In this document: positions 7,061 through 15,113 of the stretch, piece by piece
Position numbering within the stretch: position 1 is the stretch's first letter
Layout of the letters: the number at the start of each line of letters is the position of its first letter
Source of the DNA: Candidatus Woesearchaeota archaeon
GTDB taxonomy: Archaea > Nanobdellota > Nanobdellia > Woesearchaeales > UBA9642
NCBI GenBank assembly: GCA_016928115.1
Contig: JAFGLI010000003.1
Span: forward strand, 1-33,487
Reading direction: 5' to 3'
DNA: 33,487 bases
Program-made: the position numbers and the translations under genes
The notes under the pieces: generated by a model
The model's input: the letters and a program-made list of their open reading frames with translations, nothing else
Told to the model about the DNA's origin: nothing
Databases searched by the model: none

Positions 7061-7771
7061 ATGAGCAGCTTATTGGATAAAATAATAGAAAATGAAAAGA
7101 CTGAATCCAGGGAAATTATTAATTACCTTCTTGATGTGCCGCATGATTCAATAGATTCAGCATTACATATAGCCCATGCAATAAAATCCGGATTATGTTT
7201 CCCTTATTTCCCGGCAATGTTATTAAATAAAAAAGGAGTTATATTCAAACTGGATGAAGACGACCTTACTAATTATCCTAATGAAGACTTTGGAAAAGAT
7301 ATTGAACAATGCAGTTCTCTACAATATTTAACAGAAGATCCTTGTTTGTATATTAATAATGGTCCTAAAATAGCCATACAAAATCCTGAAATTGAAAAAT
7401 CAACTTTCAAAAGAAGAATACAAGAATTCTCATCAATCAACTCCTATGAATTAGGATGTATAGTCGATATAAAATTATATAAATCACAAACTGAAGACTT
7501 ATCTTTGCCGAATCCTTCAAAGTGTAAAGGAAGTGAAATTATGGGCTCATGGCTTTATAAATCTGATATATTAAAATGGCCTTTTATATTAGAAAAAAAA
7601 CATTGTGAAAGATTTAAATCACATTTTAATAATGTCCCGGGCATGAAAATTTACTATCCTGATTACAGTTTTTGTCATTTTGAAAAAACAGATGAAAAAG
7701 AAATTAAAGATTTTAAAAAATATTTCTCTGAAAAAGTAGAGCCAAAATTAAAAGAAATATTAGACAGATAA
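7061..7771 (+). CDS. Hypothetical protein, 236 residues
   Basis: I do not recognise this protein. It has no signal peptide and no membrane segment, so it is probably cytoplasmic. Seven cysteines are scattered rather than paired as CxxC, and there is no P-loop, HD, PD-(D/E)XK or DNA-binding motif that I can see. The middle (about 60-190) looks like mixed alpha/beta and the C-terminus (EIKDFKKYFSEKVEPKLKEIL) like an amphipathic helix. Codon use is A+T-rich like the neighbouring accessory genes. It has its own TATA box and is divergent from the MazG-like gene, at the right-hand end of the accessory region. Confidence 0.7.
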   Translation: MSSLLDKIIENEKTESREIINYLLDVPHDSIDSALHIAHAIKSGLCFPYFPAMLLNKKGVIFKLDEDDLTNYPNEDFGKDIEQCSSLQYLTEDPCLYINNGPKIAIQNPEIEKSTFKRRIQEFSSINSYELGCIVDIKLYKSQTEDLSLPNPSKCKGSEIMGSWLYKSDILKWPFILEKKHCERFKSHFNNVPGMKIYYPDYSFCHFEKTDEKEIKDFKKYFSEKVEPKLKEILDR

Positions 7772-7801
7772 TTGGTTCCGGAATGGTAAATCTTAAGAAC
7801 A

Positions 7802-8107
7802 TCAGTAAACCTTCTGATTCATAAATCTCTTCCTGAAAACATCATCATCGACTTCTGTATAAGGCATTTTAGTGCCGTCAAAATAACCGCCTAAATTAAC
7901 TTTGTTATATCTTCCTTTTGATATTATTATTATGTTTTCTTCCGCCCTGTTGGAAATTGTTATAGAGCAAAGAGTATCATTCGTGATTGTGTCGCACACA
8001 ATTCTCTTGTCCACAATATATCCCTTATCAATAGGTTTTCCTGGAGAGCATCCGCTGAAAAACAACAGCAATGTGCCCCATCCCAAAATATTTTCCAGAG
8101 ATATCAT
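7802..8107 (-). CDS. Small lipoprotein-like hypothetical protein coupled to the MEMO1-family gene
   Basis: A 101-residue protein whose N-terminus has a hydrophobic stretch, GWGTLLLFFSGCSPG, ending in a lipobox-like FSGC. This suggests a membrane-anchored lipoprotein with about 80 exposed residues. The rest (CDTITNDTLCSITISNRAEE, then KGRYNKVNLGGYFDG) is predicted beta-rich and contains two cysteines that could form a disulfide. No family was recognised. Its ATG overlaps the stop codon of the upstream MEMO1-family gene as ATGA, so translation is probably coupled. Only a few residues precede the hydrophobic stretch, and they contain glutamate rather than the usual positive charge, so the export call is cautious. 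Confidence 0.6.
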   Translation of the reverse strand: MISLENILGWGTLLLFFSGCSPGKPIDKGYIVDKRIVCDTITNDTLCSITISNRAEENIIIISKGRYNKVNLGGYFDGTKMPYTEVDDDVFRKRFMNQKVY

Positions 8108-8958
8108 TCAAATATAACAGCAGCATAGCTCACGCTGTTTTTATAATCTGTCTTAAGAATATCTGCAGAAGTATAATACTGCTCTAATCTCACTTTCTTA
8201 GATTTTATTGTTTTAAGCAGTAATGCTATGGGATAAACCCCGCAGATGGTCATAAAGTTATCATCTGTAAACTTAAGAAAGCCTTCAGCATCGAAATTCT
8301 CTATGAACTTTATGGCTTCCCTGTCCTGCTCATATATCCTTTTCTTAACATCTGATGTAAACGGAAGATGGCGGTAATCCCTTCCGTAATGAGTGAAATC
8401 CGAAGACACAATAAAAACAACCTTCTTGCCTGAATCCATTATTGTCTCTTTTAAGTCAAGGGCTATTTTATCTAAATCAGCGTTTGAATCAACCAGAACA
8501 GGCAGTATCTTTATCTTCTCAAGCTTATTCTTATAAATGAACTGAATAAAAGGTATCTGAACCTCTAAAGAATGCTCCATTGCATGCGCCTTTTCATTAA
8601 CTTTAATATTTCCTTTCTCCTTCAGAGCCCTTGCAAAATCCTGGTCCACTCTCACATAGCCGTAAGGCATGTCCCATGTCTCCATGCTTATGCCTGAGCC
8701 ATTGCCGTGATGATTAGGACCTAAAAGAATAAAAAGGTCAGGCATCTCCATTTCCGCTAACTCTTTATAAGCCCAGGCTGCGCACGGCCCTGAATATTTA
8801 TAGCCTGCATGGGGAACAATTACAGCCTTTATCTTCTTGTCAGGCTTGGAAGGAAGTGCTCCCGGACCAAATTTATCTTCAAAACATTCCTTTATTGTCT
8901 TATCCAGTACAGTGACTGCTCCCGGATAGAATTTTCCTGCATAAACTGATTTTCTCAT
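8104..8958 (-). CDS. MEMO1 family protein (AmmeMemoRadiSam system protein B)
   Basis: A 284-residue protein that matches the MEMO family along its whole length. It has the N-terminal RKSVYAGKFYPG, IVPHAGYKYSGP with His50, LGPNHHGNG with His83/84, HAMEHSLEVQIPF, SSDFTHYG and TICGVYP near residue 243. His50, His83 and that cysteine correspond to the metal-site residues His49, His81 and Cys244 of human MEMO1, an iron-binding protein. The fold resembles extradiol dioxygenases. In many archaea it neighbours an AMMECR1 gene and a radical-SAM gene; neither is here. The TATA-like TATTTAAA (minus strand of 8985-8992) is about 30 bp upstream. It is transcribed with the overlapping lipoprotein-like gene. 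Confidence 0.92.
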   Translation of the reverse strand: MRKSVYAGKFYPGAVTVLDKTIKECFEDKFGPGALPSKPDKKIKAVIVPHAGYKYSGPCAAWAYKELAEMEMPDLFILLGPNHHGNGSGISMETWDMPYGYVRVDQDFARALKEKGNIKVNEKAHAMEHSLEVQIPFIQFIYKNKLEKIKILPVLVDSNADLDKIALDLKETIMDSGKKVVFIVSSDFTHYGRDYRHLPFTSDVKKRIYEQDREAIKFIENFDAEGFLKFTDDNFMTICGVYPIALLLKTIKSKKVRLEQYYTSADILKTDYKNSVSYAAVIFE

Positions 8959-9006
8959 TTTATTTTACTAAATAGAATTAAGTTTTTAAATATTTCGAAA
9001 GAAAAA

Positions 9007-9324
9007 TTATTTTTTAATTTTCTCTATAATGAAACCAATTAGTGTCCCGATTAAGGCAAAAACAATAACAGCAAGTATGAACCCTACTATGGAAGCCAAA
9101 TAACAGGAACTTGTATTATATATATTACAACCAAGAAAGCCTAATGAAGAAAAAGAAAAAATTATTAAAAAAGAGGGAAGTCCTATTACAAACAAAACAG
9201 ATTTTATAATCCCTTTGCCAGGCAGAAGTGTAGAGATAGGAAAAATAATACTATCCAGAATTCCAATGATTGCTCCAATAAATGCACCTTTCTTGACATA
9301 ACTCCATTTCTTCCAGTTCATCAT
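9007..9324 (-). CDS. Small integral membrane protein, about three transmembrane segments
   Basis: A 105-residue hydrophobic protein. Likely membrane segments are at about 13-33 (GAFIGAIIGILDSIIFPIST), 40-62 (IIKSVLFVIGLPSFLIIFSF) and 78-100 (LASIVGFILAVIVFALIGTL), followed by a basic end (IEKIKK). Two cysteines (LGCNIYNTSSCYL) lie in the loop before the last segment and could form a disulfide. Proteins of this shape are common in DPANN genomes and have no assigned function. A TTTATAAA box at 9350-9357 lies about 29 bp upstream, so the transcript has almost no leader. Confidence 0.65.
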   Translation of the reverse strand: MMNWKKWSYVKKGAFIGAIIGILDSIIFPISTLLPGKGIIKSVLFVIGLPSFLIIFSFSSLGFLGCNIYNTSSCYLASIVGFILAVIVFALIGTLIGFIIEKIKK

Positions 9325-9394
9325 ATAAAAAACATAAGGGAGTTTTATTTTTATAAATATTCTGTTTTTATTTCCGTAAAAATTAAGAAAAAGT

Positions 9395-10372
9395 TTATTT
9401 CAGCCTTATAGAAGAAAAGAACTGCCATGTTTTTTCCATCAAATCAGTTTCTGTCATATTTAAAAGAAGATGCTGCTCTCCCCCTCCAGGAAGAGAACTG
9501 TACTCAATCACATCCCAGCTGTTATAAAGAGAAACATCACTCATCTGTGTGTTTATGTTGTATAGTCTTGCATCAAGCCTTATGTCATCTTTAGGGGATG
9601 CAAACTTTCTCACCTGGCTTATTGTTATTTTCTTTTCCACACCATCAACCAAAATATGGCTTATGTATAGTCTTTCAAGCTTTCCTCTTGGTGATGCTTC
9701 TTCCGGCTCCTCGGGTTCCTCTGGCTCTTCAGGTTCCTCGGGTTCCTCTTCCTCCGGCTCTTCACAATAATCGCCATTATAATTCTCTATCCATTTCCAT
9801 TCACCATCTTCATAAACACAAGTGTAATCATCCAGAACAGTACAATTTGTCTCACTATAACATCTCTCTTCACAACCAGTGGTATAATTATCATCACAAT
9901 CTAAATAACCATCATCACATCCAAAATTACATCTTGATGAGCCTGCGACTAACTGGCATGTAGGGCAGGTAGTGCCGCATGGATCAGTGCAATTATTATA
10001 AGGAGAACAATACTGGCCAGGAGAATCATCTCTATTCTCTACACATTTACATATAGAATCACTACCGCAAAAACAACTGTTTGTTTCATACACACCATAT
10101 ACGCAATAATTAGTCCAGGGATGTGAATTGTTAAACCCTGGATCTATTGTATCATAAATTATGTCCCCGCAATCAACACATCCCACATCGTTACTACACC
10201 TATCCCTATCACTATAAGGCCTGCATGTGCCATCAATATACTCATTGCAACAATAATTGTCAGGAGCTGAAAACCTATCATCACATGCTGCAGAAACAAA
10301 ACTAATTGAAAACATAAAAGATACAACTAATAAAACCAAAATATAATTTCTGTTTTTCATTTTATTTTTCAT
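9395..10372 (-). CDS. Secreted cysteine-rich protein with Pro-Glu repeat linker
   Basis: A 325-residue exported protein. A signal peptide (KNRNYILVLLVVSF, then FVSA before ACDD) is followed by about 170 residues with some two dozen cysteines in CxxC-like and CGTTCPTCQL-type clusters, which suggests a disulfide-bonded extracellular module. Residues about 205-225 are a Pro-Glu linker (PEEPEEPEEPEE). The last 100 residues form a cysteine-free domain that is probably beta-rich. There is no C-terminal membrane anchor. The start codon overlaps the stop of the 1122-residue secreted protein as ATGA, so the two are likely made together and may act as one surface complex. No enzymatic motif was recognised. 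Confidence 0.75.
   Translation of the reverse strand: MKNKMKNRNYILVLLVVSFMFSISFVSAACDDRFSAPDNYCCNEYIDGTCRPYSDRDRCSNDVGCVDCGDIIYDTIDPGFNNSHPWTNYCVYGVYETNSCFCGSDSICKCVENRDDSPGQYCSPYNNCTDPCGTTCPTCQLVAGSSRCNFGCDDGYLDCDDNYTTGCEERCYSETNCTVLDDYTCVYEDGEWKWIENYNGDYCEEPEEEEPEEPEEPEEPEEPEEASPRGKLERLYISHILVDGVEKKITISQVRKFASPKDDIRLDARLYNINTQMSDVSLYNSWDVIEYSSLPGGGEQHLLLNMTETDLMEKTWQFFSSIRLK
9705..9764 (-). repeat. 9-bp tandem repeat coding for the Pro-Glu linker
   Basis: Six 9-base units of the type GGNTCNTCN, with one 6-base interruption at 9750-9755, encode the PEE repeats of the secreted protein. The units are not identical, so the repeat is old or kept by selection for the linker rather than freshly expanded. 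Confidence 0.7.
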
Positions 10373-13300
10373 AAGTATAACTCCTGTATTATTGTTGGCA
10401 GGTCTTCAACAGGCTCTCCTTCAGACCCGAAAAGGTTTCTCATAAATCCCAGAAACCTGTTCCATGTCCTTATTATAGCATTATGTTCCTCAAACTCAGC
10501 TATTTCCTGCTGTGAGAACACAGCTATCCTGTACTTGTCATTAAAATACATGTAAAATCCTGAACCAAGGTTCCTGTTATAATATTCCATGCAGTTCACA
10601 AACTCAGAGTCTTGTGCATAAACACCTTTACATATATTTTCAGGTTCAGTATCCTCTTCTTTCAGAGGATAATAATTAATAATCTCCTCGTCCATGAATC
10701 CCGTAATATTGGTTACAACAGCACCCATTATTATTCTTTCCTCACCGCCTTCCACTAATTTTAAGACGCAAAGGCTTTCCTTAAACTGCGTATTAATCAT
10801 ATACTCTGATATCTCAGCTTCTGCGTTTATATCATAATTTATAACAGATGAATTTGCGCAGTGAAGAGTATAACTTATTGTTTCATCATTTTCTGTCTTA
10901 TTAAGAGCAAGCTGGTAAAGCCTTGCCGCTAATATAGCCATTGAGGGCGCCTGATCTAATGTTTTCCATATATTTCCATCAGGAGAGCAGTAATGTGTCC
11001 CTAAGACAGAATAATGGTCTTTTCTGACAACATTAACATTTTCATTCCATAAATTATCTCCTGCAGCTATTGTTTTTTCAAGGTTGCACCCATAAAATGC
11101 ACCATCAAAAAATATGATTCCATTATCCTCATAAGAAGGCCTGTTGCCGTAGTTTTTACCCCATAATGCTTCTGTCACAGTAAAGTCATTCTTTACATAA
11201 ATACTGTTCCAGCAACCTGCATTAGTATCATCGTAATATTCTTTTTCTGTGAGTGTTGATTCAGCGCCGCAGCATCTTGTTCCTGTCCATCCAAAGCTTA
11301 GCTTATTATTGCATGCATACCACTGAGGGCCATAACTCCAGAAGTCATCAGGATCTATTGTTTGAGGATTCAAGGAATCAATCCATGTCCTGAAAGGTCC
11401 TGAACAGTAAAGGGTATCTCCTGATTTAGGCCTTAATACAAAATCATCTAAATAAATAGTGGAGTTTTCTGTTGCATCTCCATGTACAGGAAAAGAATAC
11501 TTAAATTCATAGTATTTGATAGGATAATTAATATCGTCCAAAGGAATCATTATGTGGTGAAATACATTAGGTGTTATCTCAGGCAATATAGTGTAATCTG
11601 AAAGCCTGTATGTTTTTCGTGTGTCTGAGCCGTCATCTAAATAAAATGTCACACTATCAACCATTAAATCCATAAATCCTATATCAAATTCAATAAATGA
11701 AAAATCACTGTAATCTTTTATAGCTATCTGGTTTTCAACTTCCTGATAACCAGGCATATAAGCGCCAACTGAACTTGAATCTTCTTCTATAGTCCATGAC
11801 TCATACCAATCAGTTACATAATCAGTATCTCCTTTAATTCTTTTATTAAAACTCTCTATCGTATACAACTCAGAGCCTGTTGTGAATATGTTTCCGTTGT
11901 CAAAATTATTATTATCATCAACAAGATTTATATTATCACAAATACCAAGATAACAGCATTCTGCCCATAAATTCCTATCGTCTCTATTGTAACATACAAA
12001 AGAGTCATTTCTTCCCTGCACTGTGGGACCTTCTAAGTTCCACCTGTAATCAACACAGCATATATGGTCAGGGTCATCCATTGTATCAATTGAAGAAACC
12101 TCTGAAAAGCATTTCAGTACAGCATCTGTGTCAGATGCACTAACAGGAACTATTGTGCCTCCTCTTTCAGCGCATGTTAATTCAGTGACTTCTTCTTCTA
12201 TACAATATCCGTAACAGCATCCGTTTTCTGCGTCTGTGTCAGATGCATGTATCCAGTATCCCTTACACAGGCTTGTGGCCGGGCAGAAATTCCCTTTTTG
12301 GTTTTCACATTCTTTATTTGGATTGCCTATAAAACTACCTGACAGGTTCATGTCTTCTTTCATTTTATACTCTTTTGTATCTGTTTTCTCATCAGGTTCT
12401 GATTCATATTTATATGGATCATCTACATCTTTTTTAGTATTACCAACAATAACATAACATTCCCCGCATGTATTCGGGCTTCTTTCTTCCCATGGCTCAT
12501 AGCCAATAGTATAACAATTATTTTCTTTTACACAACACTTTCCGGATTCACAATCACCACTATCATCAACTTCAAAACCTGGGGGAGCCGCACATATTCT
12601 CTCTCCGGGACCACATGCATTTTCAAAAGTCTGCAGATTTGAAACATGTATTCCTCCTAAAGGAGAATCTCCTGTTGCATCACATACAAACCAGTTCATA
12701 GCATTTGATATTAAATCATCATTTGAATCTGTTAAATCAATATTGTGTATTTTCAGTTCATTATTAATGCCGTCGGCAGGGAACCATTCTCTCATCCATA
12801 TTTCCCCCCCGTCATAATCTTTATCTTCATCACAAAGAAATATACTGCTTGGGTCAATATACCCTTTATCATCTAAACCATCATCACCGCAGCAGCCGTC
12901 TGCTCCTGATATTGCAGAAGGGTTTGTTTTAGCCTCTTCTTTATAATCTTCATACTCTTCTTTATTTTCATCATGACAAGCAGCCTGACAGTCTTCATCA
13001 TTCATATCCACAGGACCATCTTCATCATTATCAATACCATCACTACACCCTTCATCTACATCTGACTCTTCTGTTTCAGTACATGAGCCATGATTACATT
13101 CCTGTTCACCAATACATGCGTTCCCGCATTCTCCACAATGATCACTATCTGTTAAAAGGTCTGCCTCACAGCCATTATCCCAGTTATCATCACAGTTGCC
13201 CCAGTTTTCTTCACAGTGAAGGCAGGAATATGTATAATATCTATGACCAATGCCTGCTTTTATTTTAGTATCAAACCAAAGACCCCCTCCTTGAGATTCC

Positions 13301-13737
13301 TCGCCCTGTGAGCATATTTCCTCCTTAACATGTTCTTCATCTTCAATAAACTGAACATATCTGTTCAAATGGGGCTGTTTTGCAAAAACCTGCCAGCACC
13401 TTACATCACGGTCAGCTGGCCATGTGCACCCTGGAAGGAAATTACTCCACATTGTTACTTCTCCTCTTGTACCAATCTCAGAATATTTTGTATATAAACC
13501 ATCTTCTTCATTTCTTACTGATTCATAATCTGATGAAATTAAACTGAAACACTCACTACGGGAGGTGGGTTCATCATCTTTTCTCTTGCAATCAGCACCA
13601 CAAGATTTAACTTCATAATAAGGACTCTCTTTTGTATTGGATATATAGCACTGAAGAGCATAAGCATAACCTGAGAACATAATCAAGGTAATTAAAATAA
13701 ACACTACTAATAACCTCTTTTTAGCATTAATTTCCAT
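10369..13737 (-). CDS. Giant secreted cysteine-rich protein
   Basis: A 1122-residue exported protein. The signal peptide (KKRLLVVFILITLIMFSGYAYA) precedes several dozen cysteines. Segments resemble stretches common in large surface proteins: NWDNGCEADL with HCGECGNAC (about 180-205), then CSDGIDNDEDGPVDMNDEDC (about 230-250), an Asp-rich calcium-binding-like stretch. A 6-residue ASDTDA sequence occurs twice (near 500 and 535) with a repeated DNA core. Residues about 600-770 look like a cysteine-poor beta-sandwich of carbohydrate-binding type (WTIEEDSSSVGAYMPGY, then FIEFDIGFMDL); this is inference. There is no C-terminal membrane segment or sorting signal. No enzyme motif was recognised. The CWQVFAKQPH segment near residue 118 also appears as a remnant at 6545-6622. 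It is the first gene of a coupled pair with the protein at 9395. Confidence 0.8.
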   Translation of the reverse strand: MEINAKKRLLVVFILITLIMFSGYAYALQCYISNTKESPYYEVKSCGADCKRKDDEPTSRSECFSLISSDYESVRNEEDGLYTKYSEIGTRGEVTMWSNFLPGCTWPADRDVRCWQVFAKQPHLNRYVQFIEDEEHVKEEICSQGEESQGGGLWFDTKIKAGIGHRYYTYSCLHCEENWGNCDDNWDNGCEADLLTDSDHCGECGNACIGEQECNHGSCTETEESDVDEGCSDGIDNDEDGPVDMNDEDCQAACHDENKEEYEDYKEEAKTNPSAISGADGCCGDDGLDDKGYIDPSSIFLCDEDKDYDGGEIWMREWFPADGINNELKIHNIDLTDSNDDLISNAMNWFVCDATGDSPLGGIHVSNLQTFENACGPGERICAAPPGFEVDDSGDCESGKCCVKENNCYTIGYEPWEERSPNTCGECYVIVGNTKKDVDDPYKYESEPDEKTDTKEYKMKEDMNLSGSFIGNPNKECENQKGNFCPATSLCKGYWIHASDTDAENGCCYGYCIEEEVTELTCAERGGTIVPVSASDTDAVLKCFSEVSSIDTMDDPDHICCVDYRWNLEGPTVQGRNDSFVCYNRDDRNLWAECCYLGICDNINLVDDNNNFDNGNIFTTGSELYTIESFNKRIKGDTDYVTDWYESWTIEEDSSSVGAYMPGYQEVENQIAIKDYSDFSFIEFDIGFMDLMVDSVTFYLDDGSDTRKTYRLSDYTILPEITPNVFHHIMIPLDDINYPIKYYEFKYSFPVHGDATENSTIYLDDFVLRPKSGDTLYCSGPFRTWIDSLNPQTIDPDDFWSYGPQWYACNNKLSFGWTGTRCCGAESTLTEKEYYDDTNAGCWNSIYVKNDFTVTEALWGKNYGNRPSYEDNGIIFFDGAFYGCNLEKTIAAGDNLWNENVNVVRKDHYSVLGTHYCSPDGNIWKTLDQAPSMAILAARLYQLALNKTENDETISYTLHCANSSVINYDINAEAEISEYMINTQFKESLCVLKLVEGGEERIIMGAVVTNITGFMDEEIINYYPLKEEDTEPENICKGVYAQDSEFVNCMEYYNRNLGSGFYMYFNDKYRIAVFSQQEIAEFEEHNAIIRTWNRFLGFMRNLFGSEGEPVEDLPTIIQELYL

Positions 13738-13827
13738 TTTAAATTAATATTAAGGATTCCCTCTTTTTGATTAATTATCTATAAATATACTCCTTTAAAA
13801 AATTATTGTTTTTTGTTTTAATTGATA

Positions 13828-14151
13828 TTAATCTTTAAGAACATTTAATTTTTTGACCAGTTCATTAAAAACTTTTTTCTTCTTTTCACGGCTTAAATGA
13901 AACAAATTCTTATAAATCATATTTCTGGAAACAGTAAATATATAATTAAGCTTTATAACACTGTCTTTTATTGCTCCCTCTTTTTTAGTCAAATCTATCC
14001 CTTCCATCTCAGTATTGCTTGTTATTCCCGCAACAACAAAATTATTGAATTCCTCAAACAAAACAATAGCCGGCCTTTTTTTTATTTTAAAACTATCTGC
14101 AAACTGTATTCTTGTTAAAACAATATCCCCTGGCTTGAATATATCTGACAT
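13828..14151 (-). CDS. MazF/PemK-family toxin (mRNA interferase)
   Basis: A 107-residue protein with the PemK-like start FKPGDIVLTRIQFADSFKIKKRPAIVL, where GDIV and the KKRPAIVL strand are family hallmarks. It continues FVVAGITSN and VIKLNYIFTVSRNMIYK, matching the later strand region. MazF/PemK toxins cut mRNA at short specific sequences. The basic C-terminal helix (REKKKKVFNELVKKL) fits. The gene lies 15 bp downstream of its ribbon-helix-helix-type antitoxin on the same strand, and the two probably share one transcript. Confidence 0.83.
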   Translation of the reverse strand: MSDIFKPGDIVLTRIQFADSFKIKKRPAIVLFEEFNNFVVAGITSNTEMEGIDLTKKEGAIKDSVIKLNYIFTVSRNMIYKNLFHLSREKKKKVFNELVKKLNVLKD

Positions 14152-14166
14152 TTTAAAATAATAAGA

Positions 14167-14385
14167 CTAAGCATTCTCCCATGCTTCATCTTCTTTATTA
14201 TCCCATAATTCCTTCATTTTCTCCTGCTGTATTTTATGCAGAAACTCATCATATTGGTTTTTATTTTTTACAAAAACCTTTGCCATTTTTTCTATAAGCT
14301 CATTATATGTCTCCCTGGGATGATCTTTAAGCTTTTTTAGGTTTTTTAATAAAGACTTATCAACCTGTATTGTTGTTGTATTCAT
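14167..14385 (-). CDS. Ribbon-helix-helix-type antitoxin of the MazF/PemK pair
   Basis: A 72-residue protein. TTTIQVDKSLLKNLKKL (residues 3-19) is a ribbon-helix-helix-type DNA-binding start, with a strand followed by a basic helix, and RETYNELIEKM forms the next helix. The tail (MKELWDNKEDEAWENA) is acidic with tryptophans, typical of a toxin-binding segment. The start codon lies inside the first of four 10-bp tandem repeats, probably its own operator. It precedes the toxin gene by 15 bp. Confidence 0.75.
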   Translation of the reverse strand: MNTTTIQVDKSLLKNLKKLKDHPRETYNELIEKMAKVFVKNKNQYDEFLHKIQQEKMKELWDNKEDEAWENA

Positions 14386-14426
14386 TATAGTTCACTATAG
14401 TTAATTATAGTTAATTATATTTAAAT
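14381..14426 (-). promoter_or_regulatory. Promoter with four 10-bp tandem operator repeats
   Basis: On the plus strand, 14381-14420 is four consecutive 10-base units: TTCATTATAG, TTCACTATAG, TTAATTATAG and TTAATTATAT. One helical turn per unit places identical faces in line for cooperative binding of a ribbon-helix-helix protein. The TATA box (TATTTAAAT, 14418-14426) overlaps the last unit, and the start codon (14383-14385) lies in the first, so bound antitoxin would block transcription. Confidence 0.6.
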
Positions 14427-14517
14427 CTTTTGTTTTATTTAGAAAAAAAGCCTGTTTTTATAACATTAACTTATTAAAAATTAGAAAAACTACAAAAAAT
14501 CCGGAAATTATTAAGAA

Positions 14518-15096
14518 TCAATCAAACTTCTTTAAACCTAATACAATCTCAAAATTCTTAAAGTCATTATAGCTTCTCATCTCAAAAGGGTCATGGGCAA
14601 AGCTTCTCACAAAACATTTATTATTATATTTATTGCAAATCCTTGAATTCTGGAGCATTCTTCCGATTAAGATTATCTTGGTTATAAAATCTGCTTTTAA
14701 CAAACTGCTGAAATTAAATCCTAAAATAATATCCTTTTCCCTGGCTAACTTGCACCTTACCTGATTTAAGCCGCTGTTGCGGAAATGAAAAGAATCTCTT
14801 TTTGAAGACATTTCCATATTAATTATAATGTCAACATGCTTATCCTCAAAATAGTTTCTTTCAGGAGGTGCAATTATAAAATCAAACTTATTTTTATAAG
14901 AGCCTGCTCTCCTGTTCCCTGAAAGAAAAAAAGCTGTTTTTATTTTTATGTCAGAATCTAAGTCTTTTAATTCTTTTTTATCTTTTTCATTATTAAGAAT
15001 GAAAACTATCTGCTTATAATTCAGCTTTTCAGCTATTTCCAGAAATTCTTTTGCCTTTTTTTTATTGTAAAAAACAAAATCCTCCATTTTAATCAT
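14518..15096 (-). CDS. rnp3: RNase P protein component 3 (Rpp30 homologue)
   Basis: A 192-residue protein of usual archaeal Rpp30 length. It has alternating strands of a TIM-barrel-like fold: FVFYNKKKAKEFLEIAEKL, KQIVFILN, FDFIIAPP and VDIIINMEM. The family's best-conserved segment follows at about 100-130 (FHFRNSGLNQVRCKLAREKD, then IILGFNFSSLL), and CFVRSFAHDPFEMRS is present near the C-terminus. Rpp30 is a protein subunit of RNase P, which matures the 5' end of tRNA. It lies 17 bp downstream of a tRNA thiolase gene, which makes a tRNA-maturation operon. No RNase P RNA gene was found in the window. Confidence 0.82.
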   Translation of the reverse strand: MIKMEDFVFYNKKKAKEFLEIAEKLNYKQIVFILNNEKDKKELKDLDSDIKIKTAFFLSGNRRAGSYKNKFDFIIAPPERNYFEDKHVDIIINMEMSSKRDSFHFRNSGLNQVRCKLAREKDIILGFNFSSLLKADFITKIILIGRMLQNSRICNKYNNKCFVRSFAHDPFEMRSYNDFKNFEIVLGLKKFD

Positions 15097-15113
15097 ATCT
15101 TTTTCTTATTTAT

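Noticed and set aside
9705-9764. Possible CRISPR-like array
   Set aside because: The 9-base units are contiguous, without spacers, and code for a Pro-Glu linker. No cas genes are present.
9549-9770. Plus-strand frame ending in SGSSGSSGSS repeats
   Set aside because: It is the reverse reading of the Pro-Glu repeat of the secreted protein on the minus strand, which has a signal peptide and coupled start.
14381-14420. Four tandem repeats as a CRISPR or satellite
   Set aside because: Units are only 10 bases with no spacers and sit on a toxin-antitoxin promoter, so an operator is the better explanation.
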